Shown piece by piece: positions 23,476-35,758 of a stretch of 64,000 nt of DNA. This DNA is from Heliocidaris tuberculata (Eukaryota > Echinodermata > Echinoidea > Camarodonta > Echinometridae), in NCBI GenBank assembly GCA_025618425.1, contig CM046846.1, positions 28,359,385 to 28,423,384 of the forward strand, written 5' to 3'. The position numbers were made by a program, and so were the translations under genes. The notes below the pieces were generated by a model that saw only the letters and a program-made list of their open reading frames with translations, made no database searches and was not told the DNA's origin. Each line of letters starts with the position of its first letter. Position 1 is the stretch's first letter.

Positions 23476-23545
23476 TCTGAAAGCTAGAAGGGTGTGAACT
23501 CACATCAGTTTACAAAAGGTTTACAACCTTTCAACTTTAAGCAGA
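23476..23545 (+). repeat. Short fold-back repeat, family copy 4 (diverged)
   Basis: CTGAAAGCTAGAAGGGTGTG then AACTCACATCAGTTTACA, followed by AACCTTTCAACTTTAAG. It resembles copies 2 and 3 in the left arm and loop; the right arm is poorly paired. Confidence 0.5.
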
Positions 23546-25852
23546 TGGTATGATAAATGGCAATGGCAACATATTCTAAGTTAACATTCTAGTATCATCT
23601 GCTAATGATGCAGAGGATTGTGATCTAAAAAATACTCCTTTTACATGGAAATGGATTCTTGCTTTGAAGATGTTAAAATGCAAAGCCTATCATCATCATT
23701 CATTTCTTAAAATAAAACAGAATCAGTTAACTGGACTTTTCAGTCCATTATCAAAACATTACCCTTGCCCTAACATTTATAAGACGAAGCTACTTCATGT
23801 CATCCTTTATTCAAAATATGTTAGCATTCAAGGTGACCTAGGGTCTCTTTTATATGATTCTTTGTGAGTTTGGATGCTTCTCTGAATAAATACAAGGACA
23901 CAATAAAAGAAAATTCTAAATATACAACTGTATCTTTTCTCCATTCATAGTCAATGGGAATCTATCATTTCATTCACATTCCCCAGAGTGTAATTTACCT
24001 GGATTCTTTTCTCTTTTGTCTCCTCACCACTACCTTACTGAGAGTATTCCTCAGGGGTAGAGTGTGGAAAATTGATCAATAAATCATAACATAATCAACT
24101 ACAGACATTGAATCAAATCCAATTTTACAATTTTTCAAATTACTCCTCTTTCTCCCCCCCCCCCCCCCTTTCTCTATCTCATTCATATATTTTTTCCACT
24201 CAAATCCAACTTTGGAACATTGTATTTTTTTCTCCTTAATTGGGAAGACTCCATTACCTGTAGTTCAAAAAGTCAAAGTGATTATATTCAGTATCATTGA
24301 TGATTCATGCTTGAAACTTGAGAAGAAAGTAGGAAAGAACAAGTATTTATAACAGCAGCTGCAAAAAAAAATAATGCTAGAAAATTTAAAATCCAACATA
24401 AATTGATATCACGTAGATTGAAATAGAAATGCTAAATAATTGTTCTATTTTTAATCATAGAAAATAGTACCCTAGGTCTAATGATCATTTCATAGAGGAA
24501 TTTTCATTTTTCCAAAACAAAGAATAAAGCACTCCCACATATGCTTAATAGTGGAGTCCAGATAAAGAGCATGATAATGATATACACATCACACTAAGTT
24601 CACATCTGGTCTAGACCACAATTTACATAAAGGGGGTGTCAACTTGTAAATTAATCTGAGGGACAGAAGTTTTTAGTGTTTAACATGTTTACCTATTTCT
24701 GAAATATGTAAACCTACAAATTTAAATATGTCAGCATATCTTTATGAAGGTTTTAACACTTGCAAACAGCTTTGTATACCCATATGACTGATAACACAAA
24801 TTCCTGTGAGTATTTTGAAAATAAATATTAAGATCAGTAACAACCAGAAAGACATAAAACCTTGATGTGAGAACCCTTCCAGATGCATGCAGAATAGCTA
24901 CCAAATGTATTTCTAGGACATCTCTATTCTTCCATAATCACTGCAAATATCAACAAACTTAGAATGTTGTCGCCATGGCAACTGGGTAGTTTAAGGTCAA
25001 CTGTGGTGAAGCGCACTCTGCGCTCTTTGTTTCTCTAGCTCGCTATAACATCCATGTGTTTTGGGTTACGTTCCGACAAGATCCCCTATCAAGTTTAGCC
25101 CAAAATGTCCCAATCCCTGGCTCCCAGACAGGTCTTTTCCCGTCTCAACGGCAGAGGGGCGTATCACATAGCTTGTTAAATGCAGTAGGGCTTGAAGCCA
25201 TGCCATCCTGGCTCAGGGTTTGATAGACCAAGATGTAAAATGAAGAATGACTTTTGACATGCCAGGTTAAACTTTACTTTTTGGGGGGCTCAGAATCATG
25301 AACTTGCCACAATTTCCAAATCAGTGGAGGTCACCGAGGGACATGTGTTTCGTATCAGTTGATAAATTGCTACCAGTGTACTCTTTGGAATGAAACGTCT
25401 AAGAGTTAATGAGCAATTCAGCACAATCACGGTGTCCCTTTCAGAGTTTTTGTTCACTTTCCCTTCTTTTAAACATTGCTCCATAACTTCCAGGCATAAT
25501 TATAACTCTTTCCCATCAGGAAATCACCTAATTCATTTTAATTCTTGGTTTGATCATTCCTTTATATGACTATCACAACAAAGGATAATTGCAATGTCAT
25601 TTCCCCATCTTTTTTAAGATTTAGACAGAAAATGGAGGAAGAATTGTTTGGCTTCAATTCAGCTTAAAGCTTAAAATAAGATACACATTTAGCATCATCT
25701 CAAAGCTTACACAGCTTACCAAAAGGTAATCATTTACAATCTTTTTCTGCTTTATCTAAATGTGTACTTTACGTAATCAGACATCCTATCTGAATGTTTT
25801 GATTGGATCAGGTCCTTATTTCAATCAAAATATGTACCAAACTTTTTTGTTT

Positions 25853-25910
25853 GTAAAGCGCTTTGAGAACCGATTCTGTGTTGAATTTCACTAAATAAAA
25901 ACATTAAAAT
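25853..25910 (+). mobile_element. Probable 3' tail of a retroposon (relic)
   Basis: GTAAAGCGCTTTGAGA followed about 30 bp later by a CACTAAATAAAAACATTAAAAT tail-like stretch (broken here by the gap in AT bases). The GTAAAGCGCTTTGAG...CTATATAAA type ending is common to many metazoan SINE/LINE 3' ends. Only the tail is recognisable; no body, promoter boxes or target-site duplication were identified. Confidence 0.35.
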
Positions 25911-28695
25911 ATCCATAGACTATCCTTCCTCTATATCAATCATTTATAGCCCGGTATATACTCTGAATATACTCCTTATTATTTGTGTTTTTTCTCTTTT
26001 TATCTCTCATTTTTGGCTGGTTTAACGGAAACAGGGGAAAACGTTAGAAGGAAGGGGCAAGGGCAAAAGGAAACCATTGAGTTGTCCTCTCCAAGGCCCA
26101 AAGCTCTTTAAGATTGACAGGTAGTGATGATTCTTATCGAAACTGAGGAGGAACAAACCCAGGACAAGAACAAGGACTTTCCCTCCACAGAGAGCATCAT
26201 CAGATCCTCAAGAGCATCACCAGAATAACTGACATCCTGGTTTCCTTTAGAGTGAAGGCTCTCCAGGACTTCATGTACCAACATCGAATACTAGACCATC
26301 TTTCCACGCTTTTTCATGTTTTTTTTATGATTGTCATCTTTTTTCTTAGCAAAAAAGAAAATGGTTTTGCAGCCCATGATTTATTTTGTTAAGTAAAGGT
26401 AATCATCAAGTAGTCAGGGGTAAAAACCCAAATGTGTAGACAGAGAACATGTGTAAAGATTTTGAGCTTCAACAAGTGAAGTATAATCAGTTGGGACTTT
26501 TGACCTCAATGATGACAGTCACTGCATCATTCACTGAATTGTCCCTCACCAAATTGTCCTAGATACACCCTTTGAGTTTTTAAAAATTTAGAATTGTTTT
26601 AAAGAAACCTATAAATCAAATTCAATTCAAACACAGAGTGGACCTGGCAGGATTGGGATACTTTCAAAGATGAAATGACGCAAATTGGCAACAATCAGCT
26701 CGGACAGGACAGGAAGGCTCTGGCGGCTATCATGTCAAAGAGCGTCTGAAGAAAGGCCATCTTCAATTAAGATGCATCAAAGCTATCTGGCTCTAGAATT
26801 CACACTAACAATCAAATGTCTGGACATGAAGCTGTGTGCATGTTGGTGAGGTAACACATGTTTTGAGCCATAATGTCTCAAGTACTATCATCTCAACTGA
26901 CAACATAACGATCTAATGCGTACTTAAGCAGAACAAGCTGTCCTCAAGAATTCTCTATCATGAGGTATCAATACACACCCCAAGCCTAAAAAGATGGTAT
27001 CTGGTAGTTTCCTTTCCTCAGCCCTGTAATTGAATTTGTAGAGCTAGGCTCTGCACAATGCGTTTATCCGACACAATCTAAGAGGATACTACGTGACACC
27101 TCAACATGAGCTATGCCACCGGATTTGATTGTTAACCCATTTTGCTACGCATCTCTCGAACATGAATTCATGAAAAGCTTAATACATTAGCTTGTAACAT
27201 CGGAGGTTGATGATCCCATCAACCTTTCCTCGTTCATTCTTACACAATATCTCTGTGATTTCATGAACTGTGTCTCCGTGAATCCGTCTGCTGACTTTTT
27301 CTGCTGTAGCACCGTCATCTTTTGCAGATTATTGTTCCTCCCCCAACAGTCTTTTATTCCTGGCAGGAATTGAGTCACGCGAGCGTGAATCCTCCTTCAA
27401 CTTAACCCTTCTACTTCTACATGCAATACCACATACGCCTTAACCTATTACCAAGTTATGATACCGGTATCAGAAGTGCATGCACTGTAAAGTTGAACTG
27501 CAGATAAAGAAGTGCTTGACGAGGTAATGATCCCGATTATATAAAATTCTGTCTTAAGTCCCACTTTTTTTTTCTCTCCTAGGGATGCATCATTGTCAAG
27601 GGCTTCTTAGTCAGAGTCTGGGATTCCAGCCGAAAATCTTCCCAAATAAGGAAACAGAAAGTTTTACATGAACTTGCAAAAGTAAATTCCTGTGTGATCC
27701 TTGTAACTTTCGACTATGCCAAGCAAAGTGAGGCTATACAATTCATTAATTTATAATTTGCATCAATTTTTTTTTCTCTCTTTTTCAAAATTGGTGATCT
27801 CCCCTTTCTTCATAGAGTGATGCTGCCATCTCTTGACTATAAATGACATATCCTAAAAGATATGGAACAGCTTGACCTGAGGAACTGAAATGAAATTGTA
27901 TATCAAGGGAAGCTTGATTAGATCATACACAAAACCTCTCAGTTTACCAGCTGCATTTGACTTTCTTCATGAAGTTTCAAGAAAAGTCACATGCTTAAGA
28001 TGGAAGGGTGTGAAACCAAATAGAATGTCCCCAAAGTTAACACCTTCGTGGGTTCTGAGCGTTCACACCCGAAGAAAGAATGACTGGTTCCGTCCACAAA
28101 CACACATGAACAGCTGGGATGGTTCCTTACAGAAAAAAACACTTGAGGACATGGAAGAAACAACTTTGGAAACAGTTGATTCCTGTTCAAACAGTGTGAA
28201 AGGTGTTTTCTTTCCAGCTAAGAGGTTTCGGAAGAACGTCTTCATCAGTGGCACATGCTATGTATCAAACTGCAAGCCAGCCTGGGGCTGTATGTGCAGA
28301 TGTTTTAGAGTGTCCTCGTGAATGCTATGGCACTTCTAAGGCTGTAGCTGTTTAATTGTTCTGAATCAACTATTGGTATTTGATAGAGAATGTATGCACA
28401 TAAGGTGCAGCCATTGGGGTATGCAACAAGGAAAGGCCAGAATAGCAGTGCAAGGAATAGCAAAGATCTTCAAAGGTAGCCTACACAGAACTAAATGCTT
28501 ATCTAAAATTGAGTTTTAATTGTCTGTACTTGTAATATAGGCTTAAAATGTACCCAAAATAAAACTTTAGAAACCAAATACTTCAAAGTCACCTTATCTG
28601 ATGCCCTGAAAGTTCATCAACTCAAAATAAAGACATATTTATTGATGTATTTTAGGTTGTTAAGTATCCATGAAGGTGTTATCCATTACATAAAC

Positions 28696-28783
28696 AATCA
28701 CATATGGGACTGAGGAATTGAACCACACCTGCCACAGAAAATAATCACATATGGGACTAAAGGAATTGAACCACACTTGCCAC
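28696..28783 (+). repeat. 47 bp imperfect tandem duplication
   Basis: AATCACATATGGGACT...GGAATTGAACCACAC...TGCCAC occurs twice head to tail, at 28696 and 28743, with one inserted base and a few substitutions. Confidence 0.9.
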
Positions 28784-31700
28784 GGTCACAGTCAAGGTCT
28801 GGGCTCTGTTTCCTGAATGACTTCTGTTTGGGTTTAACAGGTTATTCTGATTATTAGAAACACCTGACCAACTCTGCAGGAAAAACAAATGGTTCTCAAA
28901 CCAGCTGAAATGGTGGCGTGTGTTGATTTTTCTATACCCTCGTAAGTATTTATACAAGATTTTGATCTTGAATTCTAATGTATCCAACCAGCAGCCTACT
29001 CTCCTGAATGTGTCCATGATGGAGTCGTCCCCTTTAGTCCCATCTGGTTAAGATTTGTGTTAGTAGTTGTAGCCATGTCGCCTGATTAGGCAATAATTAG
29101 ATTTGATACGCTGTACTTGGCTAATTGCATAGTCGCAGTCTTAATTTTCTGGCAGATACAAAGGAATTTGGTTGGTCTTTTTGGAGAGGGTCAGCAAAAT
29201 GTGGACAATTAGGAAAATTGTAGTGAAAAAATCTAATAATACATCATTAATAACTTCAAATCTCTGATACTGTACAAAAATATGCAGGAAATATACTAGA
29301 TTTTGAAGTGTGGAGTACTTTTGAATTTCAAATAAATTACAGATCTTGAGAAAAATCCATATGACCTTTAAAACTTGTGGAAACTAATTGAAAAAGTGAT
29401 AATTTATCAAATTGATGGATCACACATCAAAAGCACAATAAGTTTTAAAGAAACTGTAGTAACAAAATTGATATCAATTACAGAGGCACACAAACAAGCT
29501 TATTTTGTTTGTGCAAAAGAAGAAAGTTATCACAGTTGGTTTGATTCTATGTTCTACAGCTTCCAAGATTTAGTTACAAAGCAAACAATCACATTTCTCT
29601 TACAAAAAATGTTGGTGATAGTTATCTTTCTGGCCCTGAAACACCAATTGCAAATGAGGCATGTAACATTTTTATCTCACATAAATCTCTTGTCTATTGA
29701 TAAGAACATTAACTGTCTTCATGTCATGCAAAGCACAATGCAGGATAAGTATCTTTCAATGTCCCAGTAGGGGTTTTGGACTGATCCTACTGTTATTTCC
29801 AATGACAAACTTTCTGATCAGTGCGCACTCTTAAATCTCTTTGAAGGTCTGTAAGTGTTTCTTGAGATGTAAATGCTGCATGTGTATGTGGATTAATAAT
29901 CGATGGATCCCCTTTCTCAAATCAATATTAAGACTTGATGATTCACTTTAAACTTTCTGCACAGGAAAGTTTGTAACTTGAGTTGCTTTTAAAATGCATT
30001 CTTAGTTAATATAATGATAAAATCACTTAAAATGCAATATTTATCAATCAACACTACAATACCAGTGCACTGTGCAACAAAGAACATGGGTTACATTCAT
30101 TATCTTGCAGTTTACATAGACATTATCCATAAATGTGAATGATAATGCACATCATATAAATTCTTTGATACATCTAAACAACAATCTAATTCTATTCTGT
30201 TTATCAGATTCATAACAAGTATCCTCTGCCTTTGTACACGACAAATAATTTCACATGAGCTGTTCCAGTGTTTTGGTGTACCTCTTGTTTGGTTCTAGGA
30301 GAGGAAGTAATGAACAGAATTACAGAACCATCACTATACCACTATGAATATATTCACCAACACTGTGGATTCTGAGAGATTATCCCAAACCGCTACTGAA
30401 AAACCAACAACTTCCCTATTCTTAATCCATCTAAACAACAACAACTAAAAAAACAATTTGTTGAGCCTGATATGATTCCTAAAGCCAGTGTCCAAAGTTT
30501 GAAGCACTACCAACTTTTATATCCTAGGTTTCCAGAAAAAAGAGCTATAATCCACAATCAACAATTAATTACTTTCTCCCCTATTGTCATCCTTCAACAA
30601 GTGCCAGAATGGCACATAGTTGCTACCTGGACACAAAAAAAGAAAGAATAACCACAAATACCAATCCGTCTACCAGCCTGCTTTTCACTTTCAGGGTATT
30701 ATAATGGCAGTACTTCTGCCCCTATGACGGTGTCACTATTCTATTTTATTTTTGATTTTTTCTTCTTTCGAACTCTAAAGCCAGAGTCCAATGGCGCGGA
30801 ACCATGGCGCCCCATAATTAGTTGAGGTAGCTTATTCAGAATCAATGCTTTTACCTTGGATGAATCTCTCCAACCTCCCCCCCCCCCCCCTCTAAAAAGA
30901 AAAAAAAAGAAAACGAAAAGCAGGCACAAAACCTTTCTCTCAGGATGCCAATAGTTAATTAAACAAATTTACAAAGCATATCACAACATCTCCCCTTCCC
31001 TATATATTAAAAAAAAATCCATTAGAATCATGAGGGGGGGGGGGGGGCTACATTTCATACCCGATTCTCCTTCTAAGGTAACGAACCTCAGAGATTCCCT
31101 GGCAGCTGAGCATTCAGCATAAATCAAGCTAATCCCATAAAGACTTAACGGCTTAACTAAATTCCGGTCAACGAGGGCATAGGAAAACACCGCCATGGTC
31201 GAACCCAGGCTCAATGAAGCATTGAGATATAAGACAGATCATTTCTATTTACCCTGTCCGATATCATGTTCCAACCATAATGTCAACCTCGTTGGATGGT
31301 TTATAGCAGACTGGTAGATGTTCTTTTTCCAATGTGTACGAGGAGGGCTGTGGAGAAAAGTTGCTAAGTAATCCCAAACATTATGGACAGTCTTTGAAGG
31401 ACACAATAAACACAGGAGGGGGAAACTTATCTTGTGATTGTGCAATAGTCTCATTAACTACGGAGATATGACATACTCCAATTTCAGGCTTACATTTACA
31501 AAAACATCTTATCTACTCCATTCATTTACACCAACGCTCTTGAAATGAAGCATTATTTTTGCTCAAAACTTCATGGTCACTATACTGTCCAATATTCCAT
31601 AAGAACACATAGCCTCACTGAAAACAGCAAGTCATTGAAATTTTCTCTCATTTTTGTCCTGGCTGCCCTAAGCAATAGACCGCTTCGGTAATGTATGCAA

Positions 31701-33972
31701 ATTTTATACAAACCATTTAAACAAAAGTTGTTCTTGACAACCTGAAAGCTTGCCGGACATAGCAACAAGTTAAAGTATGCAAACTGGATTCCAGGCATTG
31801 AGGCTCATTTATAAAAAGCATGTTATATGGAATAGCTTGTCACTAGGTGCTCAGAGAAGAAATGTGCATAAATTTGAATACATTACAGAACCGGTCTATT
31901 CAGTCATTGGGATAGAGCTTCATATTGCAAAACTTATCAAGTTTGACGCAACAGGTACTTAGGATGTTCTATTCTGCATTTTACTAATAGCTCTTCTACT
32001 TTAAGATATCATCTTCAATCTAATCTGGGAATGAAAGAAGCCAACATATAGCTCAGTGACACTTTCCGCAAGTCTAACCTTGTTCGAGATAAGGAGGGAG
32101 AGGGGTTTCTCTGAAGTCTTACAACGTCTTTTCCAAACTCTCATGCAGAAAAATAATAGTGTAAGAACATAATTGCTGGGCTTAGTCTTTACATAACACT
32201 AAATCTGGAGAATCCCGTCCAATCTAAAGATCAGGGGGCAGATAAGAAATAAGGTCCTTGGTCTGGTGTGGACAGCTTGTAAGCATAATTACTGGTTAGC
32301 TAAACTGGTGTAACTAATGTCTCGGTCATCCGCTAATTGGTGGAGAGATTATCGTGCAATGACTTAGTGAACTTTTTTGGTCACCTTCAGGGTTGATACT
32401 TTGTAACACCACTGGCATAAGGCTTTTTTTTGCCACCTCCCCCTAAAAATGCTTACATCAATGGCATAATGTTCTCTCTTTCAAAAATTTGTGCCTAGCT
32501 GCCCACTGTTTAAAATGGAATTTACTTTCAGCAGTTTCCAGAAGATTTTGTTCTTTACATTTGATTCCTCTTATTGCTTTTATTCCTCTTGGTTTTTAGC
32601 TGCTGAGATTGGAAAAGGGAGGAAGTGAAGAGGAAGGGGTCTTGAGGGAGGGAGCATTTGTTTTTCAGAGAGTGAATAAAATTATGACTTAAAAGTACAG
32701 ATTTAACAAATGAAGTCACACTTCTGAAGACTTTTTTTTTAAATAGTTTTAACAAGGATATATGCAAATCTACAAAGACATGATTTGGAAGAAGTCTGGC
32801 CAGACCCCTTGAAGTCTACAGACTATTCTTTCTATCATCCTGTGGCCCTACGGACCCAGAATAAACTCCGCCCGTCACATCCCATTAGAACATCCACATC
32901 CGCTCAAGAGGAGCAGAAGCTAGAAGAACAGGAAGTCTTGTCTACTGCGTACATTCGGAACATAATGGATGCATGTGCAGTTTTTTTAACAACATTAATG
33001 CACACCGCACGTACGTAGACAAGGAAGAGGGAGGGAGACTGGTAACCCAACCATATTTCCACATCATGAGTCAACACACACACACACCCTTAATCATAAC
33101 TCCAGAGATATGAGAACAATCGTTTCACTGGTTCATTAGTAATCTAACTTCCTAAAGATGTTCAAACCAGACAATTTAATTAAATAAACAAACTGGTTTT
33201 CTTATCACTGGCACACAATTAGACCTCATGATGCAATTATAATGTCTTCTTTTGATAAAAATACATGTTTCTTCATAAAGTTAATTTTTTTCATGAAAGG
33301 AGAGAAAATGGAATGTTCAGTTTGTGAGGATATAACTCTATAAGGATGTCCTGTCACTCTATTAATATAAACATTTTTGTGAACTTTGGCTTGGACATGT
33401 CTTCCCAAACAGTGCTTCAGAGAACAAACCTCAGATGACATCTTTTGAGATCATGTTGGTCTTGATGGAGGGAAAGAAGAAGAAAGTCAAGGAAGAAAAA
33501 CAAGAGGCAAAGTTTGCATACCAAGGGTGACTTCAAGTGGAAATGTAGAGAGGAGAGTTTGTACAAACCCTTCATAAAAATTTGCCCTTGATCTTTTGTA
33601 TGAACTCTGACAAGAATGGACTCACAACCCAGCCCTATATTTCTCGTATTCTCTACATACTAATAATAGAGCTTTTTAACTGAAGGGGATTTTTCTAATA
33701 TCCTGTTCCATAATTGACAAATTTTCTAGAGAGCAATTAAATTCATAATATTAGGTCATGATCACATAACAAACACTAGCTAGTGCATCCAGTTGACTAA
33801 AACGCACAATGATACAATACCACCTTTTTATCCCTCGTTATATGACAATCATCCAAATTCCCACTTCAGGCACAAACGTCCATCCTGACAGAAATGGTCA
33901 CATCTCTTGTGAAAGCTCATTAATACAAGATGGTATGCCCCTTGTTGTGAAAGTTGAACAATCTCCTTCATA

Positions 33973-34035
33973 CGCACACACATGCTCTAATATCGCACAC
34001 ACATGCTCTAATATTGCACACACATGCTCTAAAAT
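33973..34035 (+). repeat. Three tandem copies of a 21 bp unit
   Basis: The unit CGCACACACATGCTCTAATAT is repeated three times with two or three changes (written in full it is 21 bases; core CACACACATGCTCTAA). As it is a multiple of three it gives a heptapeptide repeat in one frame, but the enclosing ORF has no other support. Confidence 0.9.
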
Positions 34036-35340
34036 CGGAACATACGATTAGGCAGGAGATAAGGTCATTTACTATTTAATCCCTAATAATCGAAGGTTAA
34101 TCACTTTTATCTAATCCCTGGCTAACCTGTAGTAGGTACAGGTCAGTGAGTTTCGGATGTACAATGGTGGTGCTTCAATGACAAAGCAACAAATGTTTAT
34201 CAAAGAAAAAAGAAAAGAAAAGAAAAAAAGTGACGTCAGGGATGTAAGGGCCACTCCACAAGCACTATCTGCTTCAGTCACATCATTTATTTCTATTGTT
34301 TACTTTTTGAACAATAACAACACAATGTAATTTTATTGCAATATCTAATGAAAATATTCCTAGCTGCACAATATAGGCCTACATATTACTATAAAGAAAA
34401 GTGAAAGAAAATTGTTTGCCAAATGATTTCAGGGAATAGAATAAGTCATGAAGACAATCCCTCATCATTTTCAAAGGAAGCGTAACCATAAATAAGATAG
34501 GAATTTGCTTTAGTCTAAAAGTGCTCTACAAAACACAACCCGATGATAGATCAGGACAGTGGACGAGCATCAATTATTTGTTTTGGCATAAGCTAGAAAG
34601 CAAAACAAATGGGAAGTGCACATAAATTCTTCCAACAATTACCCTTGCCGTTGCTCTAACAAGACCGAACTGTTGAAATTTTTTTTTTACTCCATTGGTT
34701 GTTTAACCTTCAGGAGTCTGCAATCGGCAAACCAGTTATCTCCCCATTTTCACAAGATTTATAATGACCCCCTGAATCAATTCCCTTTCCGCAAAGAGGT
34801 GAATAAAAAGAATTTCAAGTTCGCAGTTCAACCGCATGTTTATTGCAAAGTAATAATTCAATCATATGGGTTCCCCTTTTTCTGGAACGCTAAACATAAA
34901 AATTGAAGTTGCTGCTAATAACAGGTTCGTCTGCATTAAAGTACTCCTCAGCATACCAAAAAGCTTTCAGAATGAGCTTTTAAGATATAGGCTGATACAA
35001 ATCACACTGCACTTGTGAGTGTGACAGCATATACACAGAATACTTTTATCCTAAAACATGGGCTAAATCTGTAATCCAATCGATAATATAATAATCACAG
35101 TTCGGCAGCAGTTCCAATATAGCGAATTTTAATGATATGTTGCTATTTAGAGTATATGGGCTCAGTCTTTAACAAAAGGAATTGGTCACATCACTGCAGT
35201 GCATTAGGAAATGATCCTCCTTTGTCAAGTCCCTCAGTCCTTTTTGTGGTAAGCCCCTGGTTGGTACAAACTTTGAAATGAAATGTATACCTGATAATTT
35301 TCTTACTGAATTATTCAAAAAACAATAGCTGAGTGACCCT

Positions 35341-35758
35341 TTAACCCTTTCAAGACAATTGACCACATTTTGTGGTTTGGCTCAATAACTTTTGATTCAG
35401 AGCTCTAAAAAATAACCAGATGCAGGACTAGAAAAAGCAAAAATTTCTACACACATTGTGTCCATTTTTGTTGCATGACCATATTGCGTTTGATGCCAGG
35501 AATTTCAAAAAGGAGAATAAGCTTCATAATCCTTAAATTGGCAACACATTGAGAGGTTCAAAATCACTATTTTTTATCAAAATTGGCAATTTTTTCAACT
35601 TTCCGACTAAGTTTCTAATGATGTATATTGTTTTCAAAGACATTGCATTTTGTTAGAACCATGTAGCACTAAAAGAAAAATATTACTGTAGCCAATTTGA
35701 AGAGCGAAATGTGATCAATTTAGCCTTTAAATAATTCCTGTCCTGAAAGTGCCTTTAA
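35341..35758 (+). mobile_element. piggyBac-like MITE, copy 3
   Basis: About 418 bp, same orientation as copy 1 and similar to it over the full length (for example TGACCACATTTTGTGG, TTGCGTTTGATGCCAGGAAT and TCCTTAAATTGGCAACACAT). The left end TTAACCCTTTCAAGACA is intact. The right end is degraded: CTGAAAGTGCCTTTAA in place of ATGAAAGGGTTAA. It is not tandem with any other copy. Confidence 0.83.

Larger units (their letters stand above)
18070..25000 (-). other. Non-coding sequence upstream of exon A, part 1
   Basis: No exon found. It contains a degenerate A/T decamer-like tract (18280-18420), a GA/G-rich block (20590-20710), an inverted copy of the piggyBac-like MITE (21485-21900), two fold-back repeats (23391-23545) and five long G or C homopolymers. 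Moderately GC-rich stretches at 18600-18780 and 19490-19700 have stops in all minus-strand frames. Presumed intron of the FREM2-like gene, because exon A begins in phase 1 and needs an upstream exon. Confidence 0.55.
25001..35340 (-). other. Non-coding sequence upstream of exon A, part 2
   Basis: No exon found. Features seen are a likely retroposon 3' tail at 25853-25910, a 47 bp imperfect tandem duplication at 28696-28783, C and G homopolymers at 30877 and 31034, and three copies of a 21 bp tandem unit at 33973-34035. ORFs of 143 codons (27890-28321, plus) and 131 codons (29375-29770, plus) resemble no family I recognise and have ordinary AT-rich composition. Confidence 0.5.

Noticed and set aside
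23990..24060. Small minus-strand exon between CTCTCAG and CCAG/GTAAAT
   Set aside because: Only about 39 bp, no pyrimidine tract, purine-rich, and no family motif; likely chance.
30741..30929. tRNA-derived SINE suggested by GAGTTCGAA followed by an A-rich stretch on the minus strand
   Set aside because: No convincing A box, no second copy in the window, and no target-site duplication seen.
33973..34035. CRISPR-like spacing of repeated 21 bp units
   Set aside because: Direct head-to-tail repeat without spacers in a eukaryotic intron-rich region.
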